In this document: piece by piece, positions 1-7,391 of the stretch | Numbering within the stretch: position 1 is the first letter of the stretch | Layout: the number at the start of each line of letters is the position of its first letter | Assembly: GCA_964548225.1 (NCBI GenBank) | Contig: CAZJQP010000002.1 | Coordinates: forward strand, 62,001-126,000 | Length of the DNA stretch: 64,000 nt | Source of the DNA: CALMEH01 sp964548225 | GTDB taxonomy: Bacteria > Acidobacteriota > Blastocatellia > Pyrinomonadales > Pyrinomonadaceae | Reading direction: 5' to 3' | Program-made: the position numbers and the translations under genes | Notes under the pieces: model-generated | The model's database searches: none | Told to the model about the DNA's origin: nothing | Seen by the model: only the letters and a program-made list of their open reading frames with translations

Positions 1-276
1 AATTCGGGCTATTTCAAGTTTGTGGTTCATTGTTTGCGTCATTTGCCGAATCATTTCAGGATGAAAAGACACGAAATTTTTGCGGAAGATTATGCTGTCG
101 TCAACGACGGCGACCACCGATTTTCTCTGCTGACTTATTACATCGGCATCGGAAAGCAAACGAAACAACTGACCGAAATCGGTTTTAAGGAAATCGAGGC
201 TTACGACAGCAAAGGGAAATTGACAAAAAACGATGTTGTTTCGCCTTGGATTTATTATTTAGCACGAAAAATTTAG
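1..276 (+). CDS. Methyltransferase-like protein, C-terminal end (partial)
   Basis: The reading frame is open from the first base and stops at 274-276, so only the last 91 residues are visible. The tail has a GDHRFSLLTYYIGI stretch followed by a ...LTEIGFKEIEAYD element and a final WIYYLARK strand. That order resembles the last beta-strands of class I SAM-dependent methyltransferases found in EPS loci. The SAM-binding part lies left of the window, so substrate cannot be judged. It is followed after 53 bases by an epimerase gene on the same strand. Gene reality is firm; family is an inference from the tail only. Confidence 0.6.
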   Translation, partial: NSGYFKFVVHCLRHLPNHFRMKRHEIFAEDYAVVNDGDHRFSLLTYYIGIGKQTKQLTEIGFKEIEAYDSKGKLTKNDVVSPWIYYLARKI

Positions 277-329
277 TGGAAATCCAATGCTTTTGAAACT
301 CTACTAATTGCAAGAAAACAAAAAGAATT

Positions 330-1424
330 ATGAGTGTAGCAATTATAACAGGCAGTTCCGGTTTAATCGGAAGCGAAGCGGCAAAATTTTTTCACGAACT
401 TGGTTTTAAGGTTGTCGGAATTGACAACAATATGCGCGAATATTTTTTCGGCAAAGACGGTTCGGTTGATTGGAACACGGAAAATTTGAAGCGAAATTTG
501 CGAAATTTTATGCACTATTCGTCCGACATTCGGCACGAAGGAGCAATAAAGGAAATTTTCGGAAAATACGGCAAAGATATTTCGGTCGTCATTCATACAG
601 CGGCGCAACCTTCGCACGATTGGGCGGCGAAAGAGCCTTTGACGGATTTTTCGGTTAATGCGACAGGAACACTCGTTTTGCTTGATGCGACGCGCAAATT
701 TTGTCCCGACGCGCCGTTTATTTTTACTTCGACGAACAAAGTCTATGGCGACACGCCGAATTTTCTGCCTTTGACGGAAAAAGCGACGCGCTGGGAATTG
801 GACGAATATCATCCGTATTTTGAGCGCGGCATTGACGAAACAATGAGCGTTGACAGTTCAAAACACAGCGTTTTCGGTGCATCAAAAGTTGCGGCGGACG
901 TGATGGCGCAGGAATACGGACGTTATTTCGGCTTGAAAACCGGAATTTTTCGCGGCGGATGTCTGACCGGACCGGCGCATTCGGGCGCGATGCTTCACGG
1001 ATTTCTTGCGTATTTAATCAAATGTCTGATTTATGAAAAGCACTACACGATTTTCGGCTACAAAGGCAAACAAGTCCGCGACAACATCCATTCAAACGAT
1101 TTAGTTCGCGCCTTCTGGCATTTTGTGCAAAACCCGAAAGCCGGCGCAGTTTATAACATCGGCGGCAGTCGGCACAGTAATTGTTCGGTTCTCGAAGCCA
1201 TCGAAATCGCGCAGGAAAAAGCCGGAAAGCGTTTGTTCTACAACATTTCCGACGAAGCCCGCGAAGGCGACCATATTTGGTGGGTGAGCGATGTCAGCCG
1301 TTTTCAAAAAGATTATCCCGATTGGAAATACGAATACGATTTGGAAAAAATTATCGAAGAAATGGTCGAAGCCACCGAAGAAAAATTCCGCACGGAATTA
1401 CGTTACGATTTGGTTGCGGCTTAG
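330..1424 (+). CDS. NAD-dependent sugar-nucleotide epimerase/dehydratase (CDP-tyvelose epimerase-like extended SDR)
   Basis: 364 residues, extended short-chain dehydrogenase. The Rossmann motif GSSGLIG is at residues 8-14 and the acidic D32 follows strand 2. STNKVYG (134-140) supplies the usual Ser/Thr, and the active-site helix reads HSVFGASK (179-186). Later segments FRGGCLTGP and GKQVRDNIHSNDLV match the CDP-paratose/tyvelose 2-epimerase branch. It probably makes or epimerises a nucleotide sugar for the EPS made by neighbouring genes. Odd point: the catalytic Tyr of YxxxK is Phe182, with Lys186 kept. The stop codon lies at the edge of an inverted repeat. Confidence 0.85.
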   Translation: MSVAIITGSSGLIGSEAAKFFHELGFKVVGIDNNMREYFFGKDGSVDWNTENLKRNLRNFMHYSSDIRHEGAIKEIFGKYGKDISVVIHTAAQPSHDWAAKEPLTDFSVNATGTLVLLDATRKFCPDAPFIFTSTNKVYGDTPNFLPLTEKATRWELDEYHPYFERGIDETMSVDSSKHSVFGASKVAADVMAQEYGRYFGLKTGIFRGGCLTGPAHSGAMLHGFLAYLIKCLIYEKHYTIFGYKGKQVRDNIHSNDLVRAFWHFVQNPKAGAVYNIGGSRHSNCSVLEAIEIAQEKAGKRLFYNISDEAREGDHIWWVSDVSRFQKDYPDWKYEYDLEKIIEEMVEATEEKFRTELRYDLVAA

Positions 1425-1493
1425 AGTTACGGCTTCAGCCGTGAAACCGCCGCGCTTCGCTGGCGGTTTCTTCACGCATAAATGCGTAACTCT
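1423..1493. repeat. Intergenic inverted repeat, AGAGTTACG family (copy 1)
   Basis: Outer arms AGAGTTACG (1423-1431) and CGTAACTCT (1485-1493) enclose an inner hairpin GAAACCGCC (1443-1451)/GGCGGTTTC (1462-1470). The right half, CTTCACGC-N6-GCGTAACTCTGAAC, recurs at 6051-6078, so this is a dispersed element and not only a terminator. It begins on the stop codon of the epimerase gene and ends 11 bases before the next start. It may also end transcripts, although there is no T-tract after it. Confidence 0.8.
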
Positions 1494-1504
1494 GAACAAA
1501 AAAG

Positions 1505-2311
1505 ATGCTCGATTTTGGAAAACATAACATTTTAGGTGTCGGAATTAACGCTGTTGATTATGAATCGGCGGTTGAAAAAATCATTTCGGCGGCAAATGAG
1601 AAACGTCCGTTTGCGGTGAGCGCGTTGGCGGTTCACGGCGTAATGACGGGCGCGTTGGACGCGATTCATCGGTTTCGTTTGAACAAATTGGATTTGGTTG
1701 TGCCGGACGGTCAGCCGGTTCGTTGGGCTTTGAAATGGATTCACGGCGTAAAATTGCCTGACCGCGTTTATGGTCCGAATCTGACTTTGAAAGTTTGCGA
1801 AAAAGCGGCGGAAGAAGGTTTGAGTCTTTATCTTTACGGCAGTCAGACGGAAGTTTTGGATAAATTTGAAGCGAATCTGAAAGAAAAATTTCCGCGCCTC
1901 GAAATTGCCGGAAAACAGCCTTCACGTTTTCGGCAAGTTACGGCTGAAGAACAAATTGAAATTGCCGAAACGATTAAAAAAAGCGGTGCATCAATCGTTC
2001 TTGTCGGCTTGGGTTGTCCGCGTCAGGAAACTTGGGTTTTTGAAAATCGTGAATTGATTTCTCTGCCGCTTTTGGCAGTCGGCGCGGCGTTTGATTTTCA
2101 CGCCGGAACGGTTTCGCAAGCTCCCGAATGGCTTCAAAATCACGGGCTTGAATGGTTTTACAGACTCGTTCAAGAACCGAAACGCCTTTGGAAACGCTAC
2201 GTTTATCTAAATCCGCTGTATCTTTTGATGGTCGCGCTTCAGTTTTCAAAATTGAAGAAATTAGAAATCGAAGAAACCGTCGCGCCAATAAATCAGATGC
2301 GTTTCGGGTAA
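1505..2311 (+). CDS. WecG/TagA/CpsF family glycosyltransferase
   Basis: 268 residues, the usual length for the family, which transfers N-acetylmannosamine-type sugars from UDP donors onto undecaprenyl-linked acceptors at the inner membrane face. Recognisable motifs are PDGQPVRWALKW, a DRVYGPNL element, VGLGCPRQETWV and AVGAAFDFHAGT, followed by the conserved basic tail with WKRYVYLNPLYL, which helps hold the enzyme on the membrane. No clear Shine-Dalgarno precedes the ATG. It sits between two inverted repeats within the EPS gene set and probably adds an early sugar of the repeat unit. Confidence 0.92.
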   Translation: MLDFGKHNILGVGINAVDYESAVEKIISAANEKRPFAVSALAVHGVMTGALDAIHRFRLNKLDLVVPDGQPVRWALKWIHGVKLPDRVYGPNLTLKVCEKAAEEGLSLYLYGSQTEVLDKFEANLKEKFPRLEIAGKQPSRFRQVTAEEQIEIAETIKKSGASIVLVGLGCPRQETWVFENRELISLPLLAVGAAFDFHAGTVSQAPEWLQNHGLEWFYRLVQEPKRLWKRYVYLNPLYLLMVALQFSKLKKLEIEETVAPINQMRFG

Positions 2312-2314
2312 AAA

Positions 2315-2370
2315 GTAGAACAGACTGTTAGTCTGTTCAGCCGTAGAAACAGACTAACAGTCTGTTTTAC
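2315..2370. repeat. Inverted repeat, 23-bp arms
   Basis: Arms 2315-2337 and 2348-2370 are reverse complements with one mismatch. Each arm also contains its own small palindrome ACAGACT-GTT-AGTCTGT. The element starts directly after the stop of the WecG/TagA gene and ends about 20 bases before the GH10 start. There is no poly-T tail, so it is not a textbook terminator. Confidence 0.8.
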
Positions 2371-2391
2371 CTTTGGAACGAGTAGTAGAAA

Positions 2392-3732
2392 ATGAAAAGA
2401 TTTTTACCAAAAAACAGTTATCAGCTATTCCGAAGCTGTTTTTTGCTTTTTCTGATTATTTTCTCATCAGCTTGTAGCTCAACCACCGCCAAAATCAATC
2501 AAGACAAAAACAACGCCGCGCTTTTGCAAGCCAAACAGAACATCGAAAAATTCCGCAAAGGCGATGTGAACATAAAAATTCTCAACGCAAACGGAAAAGC
2601 TGTAAAACTCAATATCAAACAAATTTCGCATTCATTTAAGTTCGGCTGTTATTTGAAAATTGACGACCTCGCGCCCGAAAAATTAGAAACTTACGAAAAG
2701 CATTTTGCGCGAATTTTTAATTTTGCGGTGGTCGGAACTTATTGGGATTTTGTCGAAAACAAACGCGGTGCGGAAAATTGGTCTTGGTTTGAACGCGAGA
2801 TTGCGCTGGCGAAAAAATTAAACTTAAAAATTGAAGCCGCGCCGGTGCTTTGGGGAACAAATGAAGCCGGAACTCCGAAATGGCTTCCGCGCCGAAAAGA
2901 CGAACTTTTGCCGATTTTTGAAAGGCAAATCGAAACGGTTTTGACGAAAACGGACGCGGTTGAAGATTTTGAAATCGTCAACGAACCGCTTGCGCCGAAA
3001 ACGGATTTTTTCGCACAAAACGCAGGCGAAAATTATATTGAAAAAGCCTTCCGAAAAGCGCGTCAAATTGCGCCGACGAAACGACTGTTGCTCAATGAAT
3101 ACGGCGTGTTCGGCGCGATTGAAAAGCATAATTACAACCGCGAAAAGTATTTCAATTTGCTCGAAGATTTAATCAAAAAAGACGTTCCGATTGACGTTAT
3201 CGGAATTCAGGCACACGCCAACGGCGAATGGTTTGAGCCGACAAATGTCGCCGAAAAATTGGAGCATTACGCAACGCTCGGAAAGCCGATTCAGATAACC
3301 GAATTCAGCGCACAAACTCTTGATTATGATGACCGCAAAACGCAGATCAATATTACGGGAAATTATCAATCAGGCGTTTGGAATGCGGAAAAACAAGCCG
3401 AATTTTATCGTGAATTTTACACGATTGCGTTTGGAAATCCGCAAGTTGAAGCCATTGTCAGTTGGGGACTTGATGACGAACGAGCGTGGCTTCCCGGCAT
3501 CGGTTTGGTAGACGAAAATTGGAACGCCAAACCGAATTATGAAACACTCGACAAACTGATAAATAAAGATTGGAAAACCAATTTACACATAGATTTAGCG
3601 GCGAAAAACGAAGCTGGATTTCGTGGGTTTTTCGGCGTTTATGAAGTTGAGATTTTGATCAAAGGAAAATCAATTAAAAAGACTTTTGAGCTAAAAAAAG
3701 ACAGCAAAAACGACTGGATAATTTACGTTTGA
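2392..3732 (+). CDS. GH10 family glycoside hydrolase, lipoprotein
   Basis: 446 residues. The N-terminus is basic, then hydrophobic (about 13-24), with a lipobox-like FSSAC at 24-28, so Cys28 is probably lipidated and the enzyme membrane-anchored. The GH10 barrel has the acid/base motif VNEPL (Glu198) and the nucleophile motif ITEF (Glu304), with AHANGEW and SWGLDDERAWL also family-like. GH10 enzymes are mostly endo-beta-1,4-xylanases. Its position between a WecG-type transferase and FemAB-like genes suggests that here it trims or releases the cell's own EPS and is not a food enzyme; that is inference. Confidence 0.88.
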   Translation: MKRFLPKNSYQLFRSCFLLFLIIFSSACSSTTAKINQDKNNAALLQAKQNIEKFRKGDVNIKILNANGKAVKLNIKQISHSFKFGCYLKIDDLAPEKLETYEKHFARIFNFAVVGTYWDFVENKRGAENWSWFEREIALAKKLNLKIEAAPVLWGTNEAGTPKWLPRRKDELLPIFERQIETVLTKTDAVEDFEIVNEPLAPKTDFFAQNAGENYIEKAFRKARQIAPTKRLLLNEYGVFGAIEKHNYNREKYFNLLEDLIKKDVPIDVIGIQAHANGEWFEPTNVAEKLEHYATLGKPIQITEFSAQTLDYDDRKTQINITGNYQSGVWNAEKQAEFYREFYTIAFGNPQVEAIVSWGLDDERAWLPGIGLVDENWNAKPNYETLDKLINKDWKTNLHIDLAAKNEAGFRGFFGVYEVEILIKGKSIKKTFELKKDSKNDWIIYV

Positions 3733-3742
3733 GATAGGTTTT

Positions 3743-4891
3743 ATGGAATTTGCAGAAATTTTAATCGGTGGAGTTGAAATCATCGGCAAGATGTTTGCCG
3801 AATGGACTATTTTGTGCGAAGAAGGCGCGAGCAACGAGCCGTTTTTTCGTCCCGAATGGTTTGCGGCGTTCGTCAAAAATTTTGAAAACAAAGTTGAATT
3901 GTTCACAGTCAGACGCGGCGGAAAATTACGCGCCATTTTGCCGTTAGTTGAAAAAAAATCCAATTTGCACGGCGTTCCCGTTCGCAAATTGCAAGCCGTT
4001 TTTAATCTGCAAACGCAACGATTTGATTTGATTCACGGCGGCGACGAGAGCGAACGAAAAGAAATTATCGAAACGCTCTGGAAAGAAATAAAACAGCAGA
4101 AAACGTGGGACGTTTTGGAAATTCGTTTAGTCAGAAAAGACAGTTGGCTGAATGATTTGCTGGCGGTTGCCGAGAGCGAAAATTACAAAACCGGCGTTTG
4201 GCAGATGGATTCCGCGCCGTTTATTTCTCTGCCGCAAGGCAATGACAAAGAAAAATTGACGGAAGAATTTTCCAAAAGTTTGAAGCGGCATTTTCGCCAA
4301 GAACTCAAAAGAAGATTGAAGCGTTTGAAGGAACTCGGCGAAGTCGAATTTGTCAAAACCCACGAATATTCACCCGAATTGATGCAAAAATATTTCGATT
4401 TGGAAGCGCGAAGCTGGAAAGGTCGAGGTGGAACAGCCGCAAGTTGCGATGCGCGTTCGGAAAAACTGCACGAAGATTTTGCTCGTGCCGTTGCCGAGAA
4501 AGATGCGCTTTCGATTTACGAACTCAAACTCAACGGCAAAACAATTGCGATGAGTATCAACATCAAATACGCGGAAAAAACCGTCTTTTGGAAAACGTCT
4601 TTCGATGAAAATTATTCGCGCTTTTCGCCGGGAAATCTTGTGATTCAGCACTTTTTGAACGACTGTATTCAAAACGGCTCAAACGAACTCGACATGCTTT
4701 CTCCCGCAACCGATTACAAAAAGGTTTGGGCTTCGGGCGAGCGCGAGCATGTTGCTTTTTACATTTTCCGGCGCGGATTTTTCGGCACATTGCTTTGGTA
4801 TTGGAAATTTTCTGTGATTGGTTATTTACGAAAATTTAAGACTAATTCCGAAACTGCAAAAGGACTAAAATATGAGCCGAATCACGGTTGA
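3743..4891 (+). CDS. FemAB/BioF2-like GNAT acyltransferase (first of a pair)
   Basis: 382 residues with the double-GNAT layout of FemAB-like proteins often found in EPS loci. The N-terminal half has a PFFRPEWFAAFVKNF segment. The second half has a basic run around KRHFRQELKRRLKRL, then the acetyltransferase core with LKLNGKTIAMSINIKY and a final ELDMLSPATDYK motif. The start is 10 bases after the GH10 stop; Met17 is an alternative start. The end overlaps the next gene of the same family by 20 bases, so the two are translated together. Probable role: aminoacyl or acyl transfer to a polysaccharide or envelope precursor. Confidence 0.8.
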   Translation: MEFAEILIGGVEIIGKMFAEWTILCEEGASNEPFFRPEWFAAFVKNFENKVELFTVRRGGKLRAILPLVEKKSNLHGVPVRKLQAVFNLQTQRFDLIHGGDESERKEIIETLWKEIKQQKTWDVLEIRLVRKDSWLNDLLAVAESENYKTGVWQMDSAPFISLPQGNDKEKLTEEFSKSLKRHFRQELKRRLKRLKELGEVEFVKTHEYSPELMQKYFDLEARSWKGRGGTAASCDARSEKLHEDFARAVAEKDALSIYELKLNGKTIAMSINIKYAEKTVFWKTSFDENYSRFSPGNLVIQHFLNDCIQNGSNELDMLSPATDYKKVWASGEREHVAFYIFRRGFFGTLLWYWKFSVIGYLRKFKTNSETAKGLKYEPNHG

Positions 4892-6032
4892 AAAAATTCA
4901 AAATTTAGATGATTTTGTCGCTTTGCGAGAAAATTGGCAGAAACTTTTTGCCGCAAGCGATTGCGCTCCGTTTCTTTCTTTTGACTGGCTTTCCGTCTGG
5001 TTCAAACACTTCGGCGCAGACAGAAGCCTTTCTATTCTAAAAGTTACGCGCAAAAATGAATTGATTGGTTTTTTCCCGCTTTGTTTGCAGGAAAAGAAAA
5101 TTTTGGGAATGAATCTCAAACGGCTTGGTTTTATCGGTGAAGCAAACGGCGGTGCAGATTATTTGGATTTAATCGCAAAACGCGAAGATAAATTGGAAGT
5201 TTTAGCCGTGATATTTAAATTCTTGAAGGCGGAGAGCAATTTTGATGTAATCGAGTTGGAAAATCTCTCAAGTGATTCGGAAATTGTGAAATCTTGTCAG
5301 ACCGATGCGCGTTTTTCCGAAGGCTCAGTTTGCCCACAGATTGATTTATCTGGCGGTTGGGAAGCGGTTTTGAAGCAAAGCAGACGCGCCGATAATTTCA
5401 AACGCCGACTGAAAAAACTTGAAAAAATAGAAGGTTTCGAGTTTCGCTCAATCACTTCGCCGGACGAAATTTCCGAAGCGTTTGAGAGATTTTTTAATTT
5501 ACACGAAAAGCGTTGGTTGGAAAGCGGCGGTTCGGAATTGAGCGGACATCCGCGACTCGTTTCGTTTCAGCGCGAGGCTGTTTTGAGTTTGGCAAACGCC
5601 GGTTTGATTCGGTTTGACGAACTTTGGGCGGAAGGCGAATGTCGCGCTTCGGTTTATGGTTTGGACGATGGTAAGTCGTTTTATTACTACAATTCGGGTT
5701 ACGATTTGGATTGGGCAAACCGTAGCGTCGGACTTGTTTTAATTGGTCTTTCGGTCAAAAATGCAATTGAACGCGGCAATAGTTTATACGATTTTTTGCG
5801 TGGCGACGAAAATTATAAATTTGATTGGGCGAATCGGCAAACTAAATTGGTAACGGTAAATTTGAGCCGCAAAACCATTTCGGCAATCGCCTACGGCACG
5901 ATAAATCAAGCGTCTTTTGCGCTTCGTAATTTTTCAAAAAATGCTCTGCCGACGGAATTTGCGGAAAAATTGAAAGCGTGGAAAAGAAATTGGCAAAGAA
6001 ATCGGCAGTTAAAGTTCAGAGTTACGCCTTGA
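4872..6032 (+). CDS. FemAB/BioF2-like GNAT acyltransferase (second of a pair)
   Basis: 386 residues, the same fold as its upstream neighbour. It shows a PFLSFDWLSVWFKHF segment, a basic RRADNFKRRLKKLEKI region and a C-terminal core with VYGLDDGKSFYYYNSGYD and YDFLRGDENYKFDW, the usual BioF2-like ending. It overlaps the previous gene by 20 bases. The two are clearly diverged copies, perhaps acting on different sugars or as a heterodimer. The last six codons and the stop lie inside the left arm of a perfect 19-bp inverted repeat, so the C-terminal residues derive from that element. Confidence 0.82.
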   Translation: MSRITVEKIQNLDDFVALRENWQKLFAASDCAPFLSFDWLSVWFKHFGADRSLSILKVTRKNELIGFFPLCLQEKKILGMNLKRLGFIGEANGGADYLDLIAKREDKLEVLAVIFKFLKAESNFDVIELENLSSDSEIVKSCQTDARFSEGSVCPQIDLSGGWEAVLKQSRRADNFKRRLKKLEKIEGFEFRSITSPDEISEAFERFFNLHEKRWLESGGSELSGHPRLVSFQREAVLSLANAGLIRFDELWAEGECRASVYGLDDGKSFYYYNSGYDLDWANRSVGLVLIGLSVKNAIERGNSLYDFLRGDENYKFDWANRQTKLVTVNLSRKTISAIAYGTINQASFALRNFSKNALPTEFAEKLKAWKRNWQRNRQLKFRVTP

Positions 6033-6080
6033 GATGTTTGGTTTTCAGCACTTCACGCCCGAAGGCGTAACTCTGAACTT
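6012..6080. repeat. Intergenic inverted repeat, AGAGTTACG family (copy 2)
   Basis: Perfect 19-bp arms: AAGTTCAGAGTTACGCCTT (6012-6030) and its reverse complement (6062-6080). The right half matches the right half of the element at 1423-1493 apart from the 6-base loop. The left arm codes the end of the upstream FemAB-like protein, and the right arm ends nine bases before the next ATG. Confidence 0.85.
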
Positions 6081-6089
6081 AGAAGTTTT

Positions 6090-7079
6090 ATGAACCAACG
6101 AGTTTCAATCGTTATCATTGGACGCAACGAAGAACGCGGCATCGGCGAATGTGTCGGCGCGGCGCAAATTGCTGCTGAACAAATTGGCGGGGCGGAAATT
6201 ATTTTTGTTGATTCGGCTTCGACTGACAAAACGGTTGAAATCGTCAAATCGCTCGGTGTGCGCGTAATTTCGATGAAACCGACAATGAAACTTTCGCCTT
6301 CCGCCGGGCGTTTTGTCGGTTCGCAATATGCGAATGGCGAGTTTATCCTTTTTCTTGATGCTGACACGCTCGTTTATAAAGATTTTTTGCCCGCCGCGCT
6401 CGAACTTTTTGAGACAGACGCACAAATCGGTGGAATCAACGGATTTTTGGACGATTTGGGCGAAAAAGGCGAGCTTTTAACCGATGTTGAAGAAAGATTT
6501 GAAACGATTACGGATGTTCAATGGCTTCGCGGACCGTGTTGTTGTTACCGGCGCGAGGCATTGCAAAAAGTTGGTTCATTTAATCCGTATTTGGCGGTTG
6601 AAGAAGAAGCCGAACTTGGTTTGCGGCTTGTCAAAAACGGCTGGAAACTAAAGATAATGCCGATTTCGATGGCGTGTCATACGCGCTGTTTTCATCTGCA
6701 AACGACGCGCAGTTTGTTTTCCGCATTCAAACGCGACATCATCGTCGGACGTTTGGGCGAAATGACTAAAACTACAGCTTATGCTTTCAAAGAAGGTCAC
6801 GGTTTGGCATTTTGTTGGCTTCGTATGAAAACGACGATTTTGTTTGTCGCGTGGCTTTTGCTTGCGCTGATTTGCCTGTTTTTCCCACCAATAGTTTTTT
6901 TAGCCATAACAATTTTGGGGTTGGCGATGATTTTTCTCAAAAAACGTGATTTGCGCCAGACTTTTGTCTTTATTCCTTCAAAATTTCTCTGTTTTGTGGA
7001 CATTCTCGCCGGTTTGCACAAAATCCATCTCGAAAATCCGAAATGTTATTTCTTAGATGTTGTCGAACATAAAAAATAA
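6090..7079 (+). CDS. Glycosyltransferase family 2, membrane-anchored
   Basis: 329 residues. The GT-A fold starts at once with VSIVIIGRNEERGIGECV, then FVDSASTDKTVEI, the DXD-like FLDADT (about 88-93) and an RGPCCCYRREALQKVG acceptor region. Two hydrophobic segments near the C-terminus (about 247-285) anchor it in the inner membrane. It should add a sugar to the lipid-linked EPS repeat on the cytoplasmic side. It is the last EPS gene before the pectin island; a 312-base regulatory gap follows. Confidence 0.88.
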   Translation: MNQRVSIVIIGRNEERGIGECVGAAQIAAEQIGGAEIIFVDSASTDKTVEIVKSLGVRVISMKPTMKLSPSAGRFVGSQYANGEFILFLDADTLVYKDFLPAALELFETDAQIGGINGFLDDLGEKGELLTDVEERFETITDVQWLRGPCCCYRREALQKVGSFNPYLAVEEEAELGLRLVKNGWKLKIMPISMACHTRCFHLQTTRSLFSAFKRDIIVGRLGEMTKTTAYAFKEGHGLAFCWLRMKTTILFVAWLLLALICLFFPPIVFLAITILGLAMIFLKKRDLRQTFVFIPSKFLCFVDILAGLHKIHLENPKCYFLDVVEHKK

Positions 7080-7125
7080 TTCAAAGTTTAAATTCTAAAT
7101 CGCAATCGGAGTTTTTTTTGCTTAA

Positions 7126-7140
7126 ATTGGTCATACCTCT
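7126..7140. promoter_or_regulatory. Degenerate UxuR-like operator
   Basis: ATTGGT-CAT-ACCTCT: the left half-site is perfect and the right half keeps ACC. It lies 160 bases upstream of the main operator and could serve as a second, cooperative site for the GntR/FadR regulator. Alone it would be weak evidence; it gains weight from the two perfect sites elsewhere. Confidence 0.4.
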
Positions 7141-7280
7141 TTACGAAATGCTTGGGTTGTGGTAAAACGCAATTTGTGTTTTTGGCAGATTGAAATCCTA
7201 CATTTTTGGTCGAATATTAGTGCAAAATCGAAGTAAAATAAAAATATTTCAAAAAAAGGCGAAAAATATGTGAATTGGAT

Positions 7281-7309
7281 TTGCAATGATTGGTAAAACC
7301 AATTATGAT
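7281..7309 (+). promoter_or_regulatory. Promoter with UxuR-like operator in its spacer
   Basis: A -35 TTGCAA (7281-7286), 17-base spacer and -10 TATGAT (7304-7309). The spacer is almost filled by the perfect palindrome ATTGGT-AAA-ACCAAT (7289-7303). A bound repressor would block RNA polymerase directly. The same arrangement recurs at 26344-26373. The half-site matches the E. coli UxuR/ExuR half-site as I recall it, with a 3-base instead of 2-base centre. Confidence 0.75.
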
Positions 7310-7391
7310 GTTAGACACTTTAAGCCGAAAATTTATTATTGGCTAAATTCAAATCAAAATTACAAGTAAATTTAGAGAGGAATAAGAAGCG

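Larger units (their letters stand above)
7080..7391 (+). other. 312-base regulatory gap ahead of the TonB receptor
   Basis: No gene is visible. It holds a degenerate operator (7126-7140), a sigma-70-type promoter with an operator in its spacer (7281-7309), and a good ribosome-binding site AGAGAGG at 7374-7380, 11 bases before the ATG, which is unusual in this window. I see no convincing terminator for the upstream GT2 gene, only a T-run at 7112-7119. Confidence 0.75.

Noticed and set aside
2392..3732. GH10 as part of a xylan-use operon
   Set aside because: It is a lipoprotein flanked by EPS transferases and acyltransferases, with no xylan transporter or xylosidase beside it; the GH43 belongs to the pectin island.
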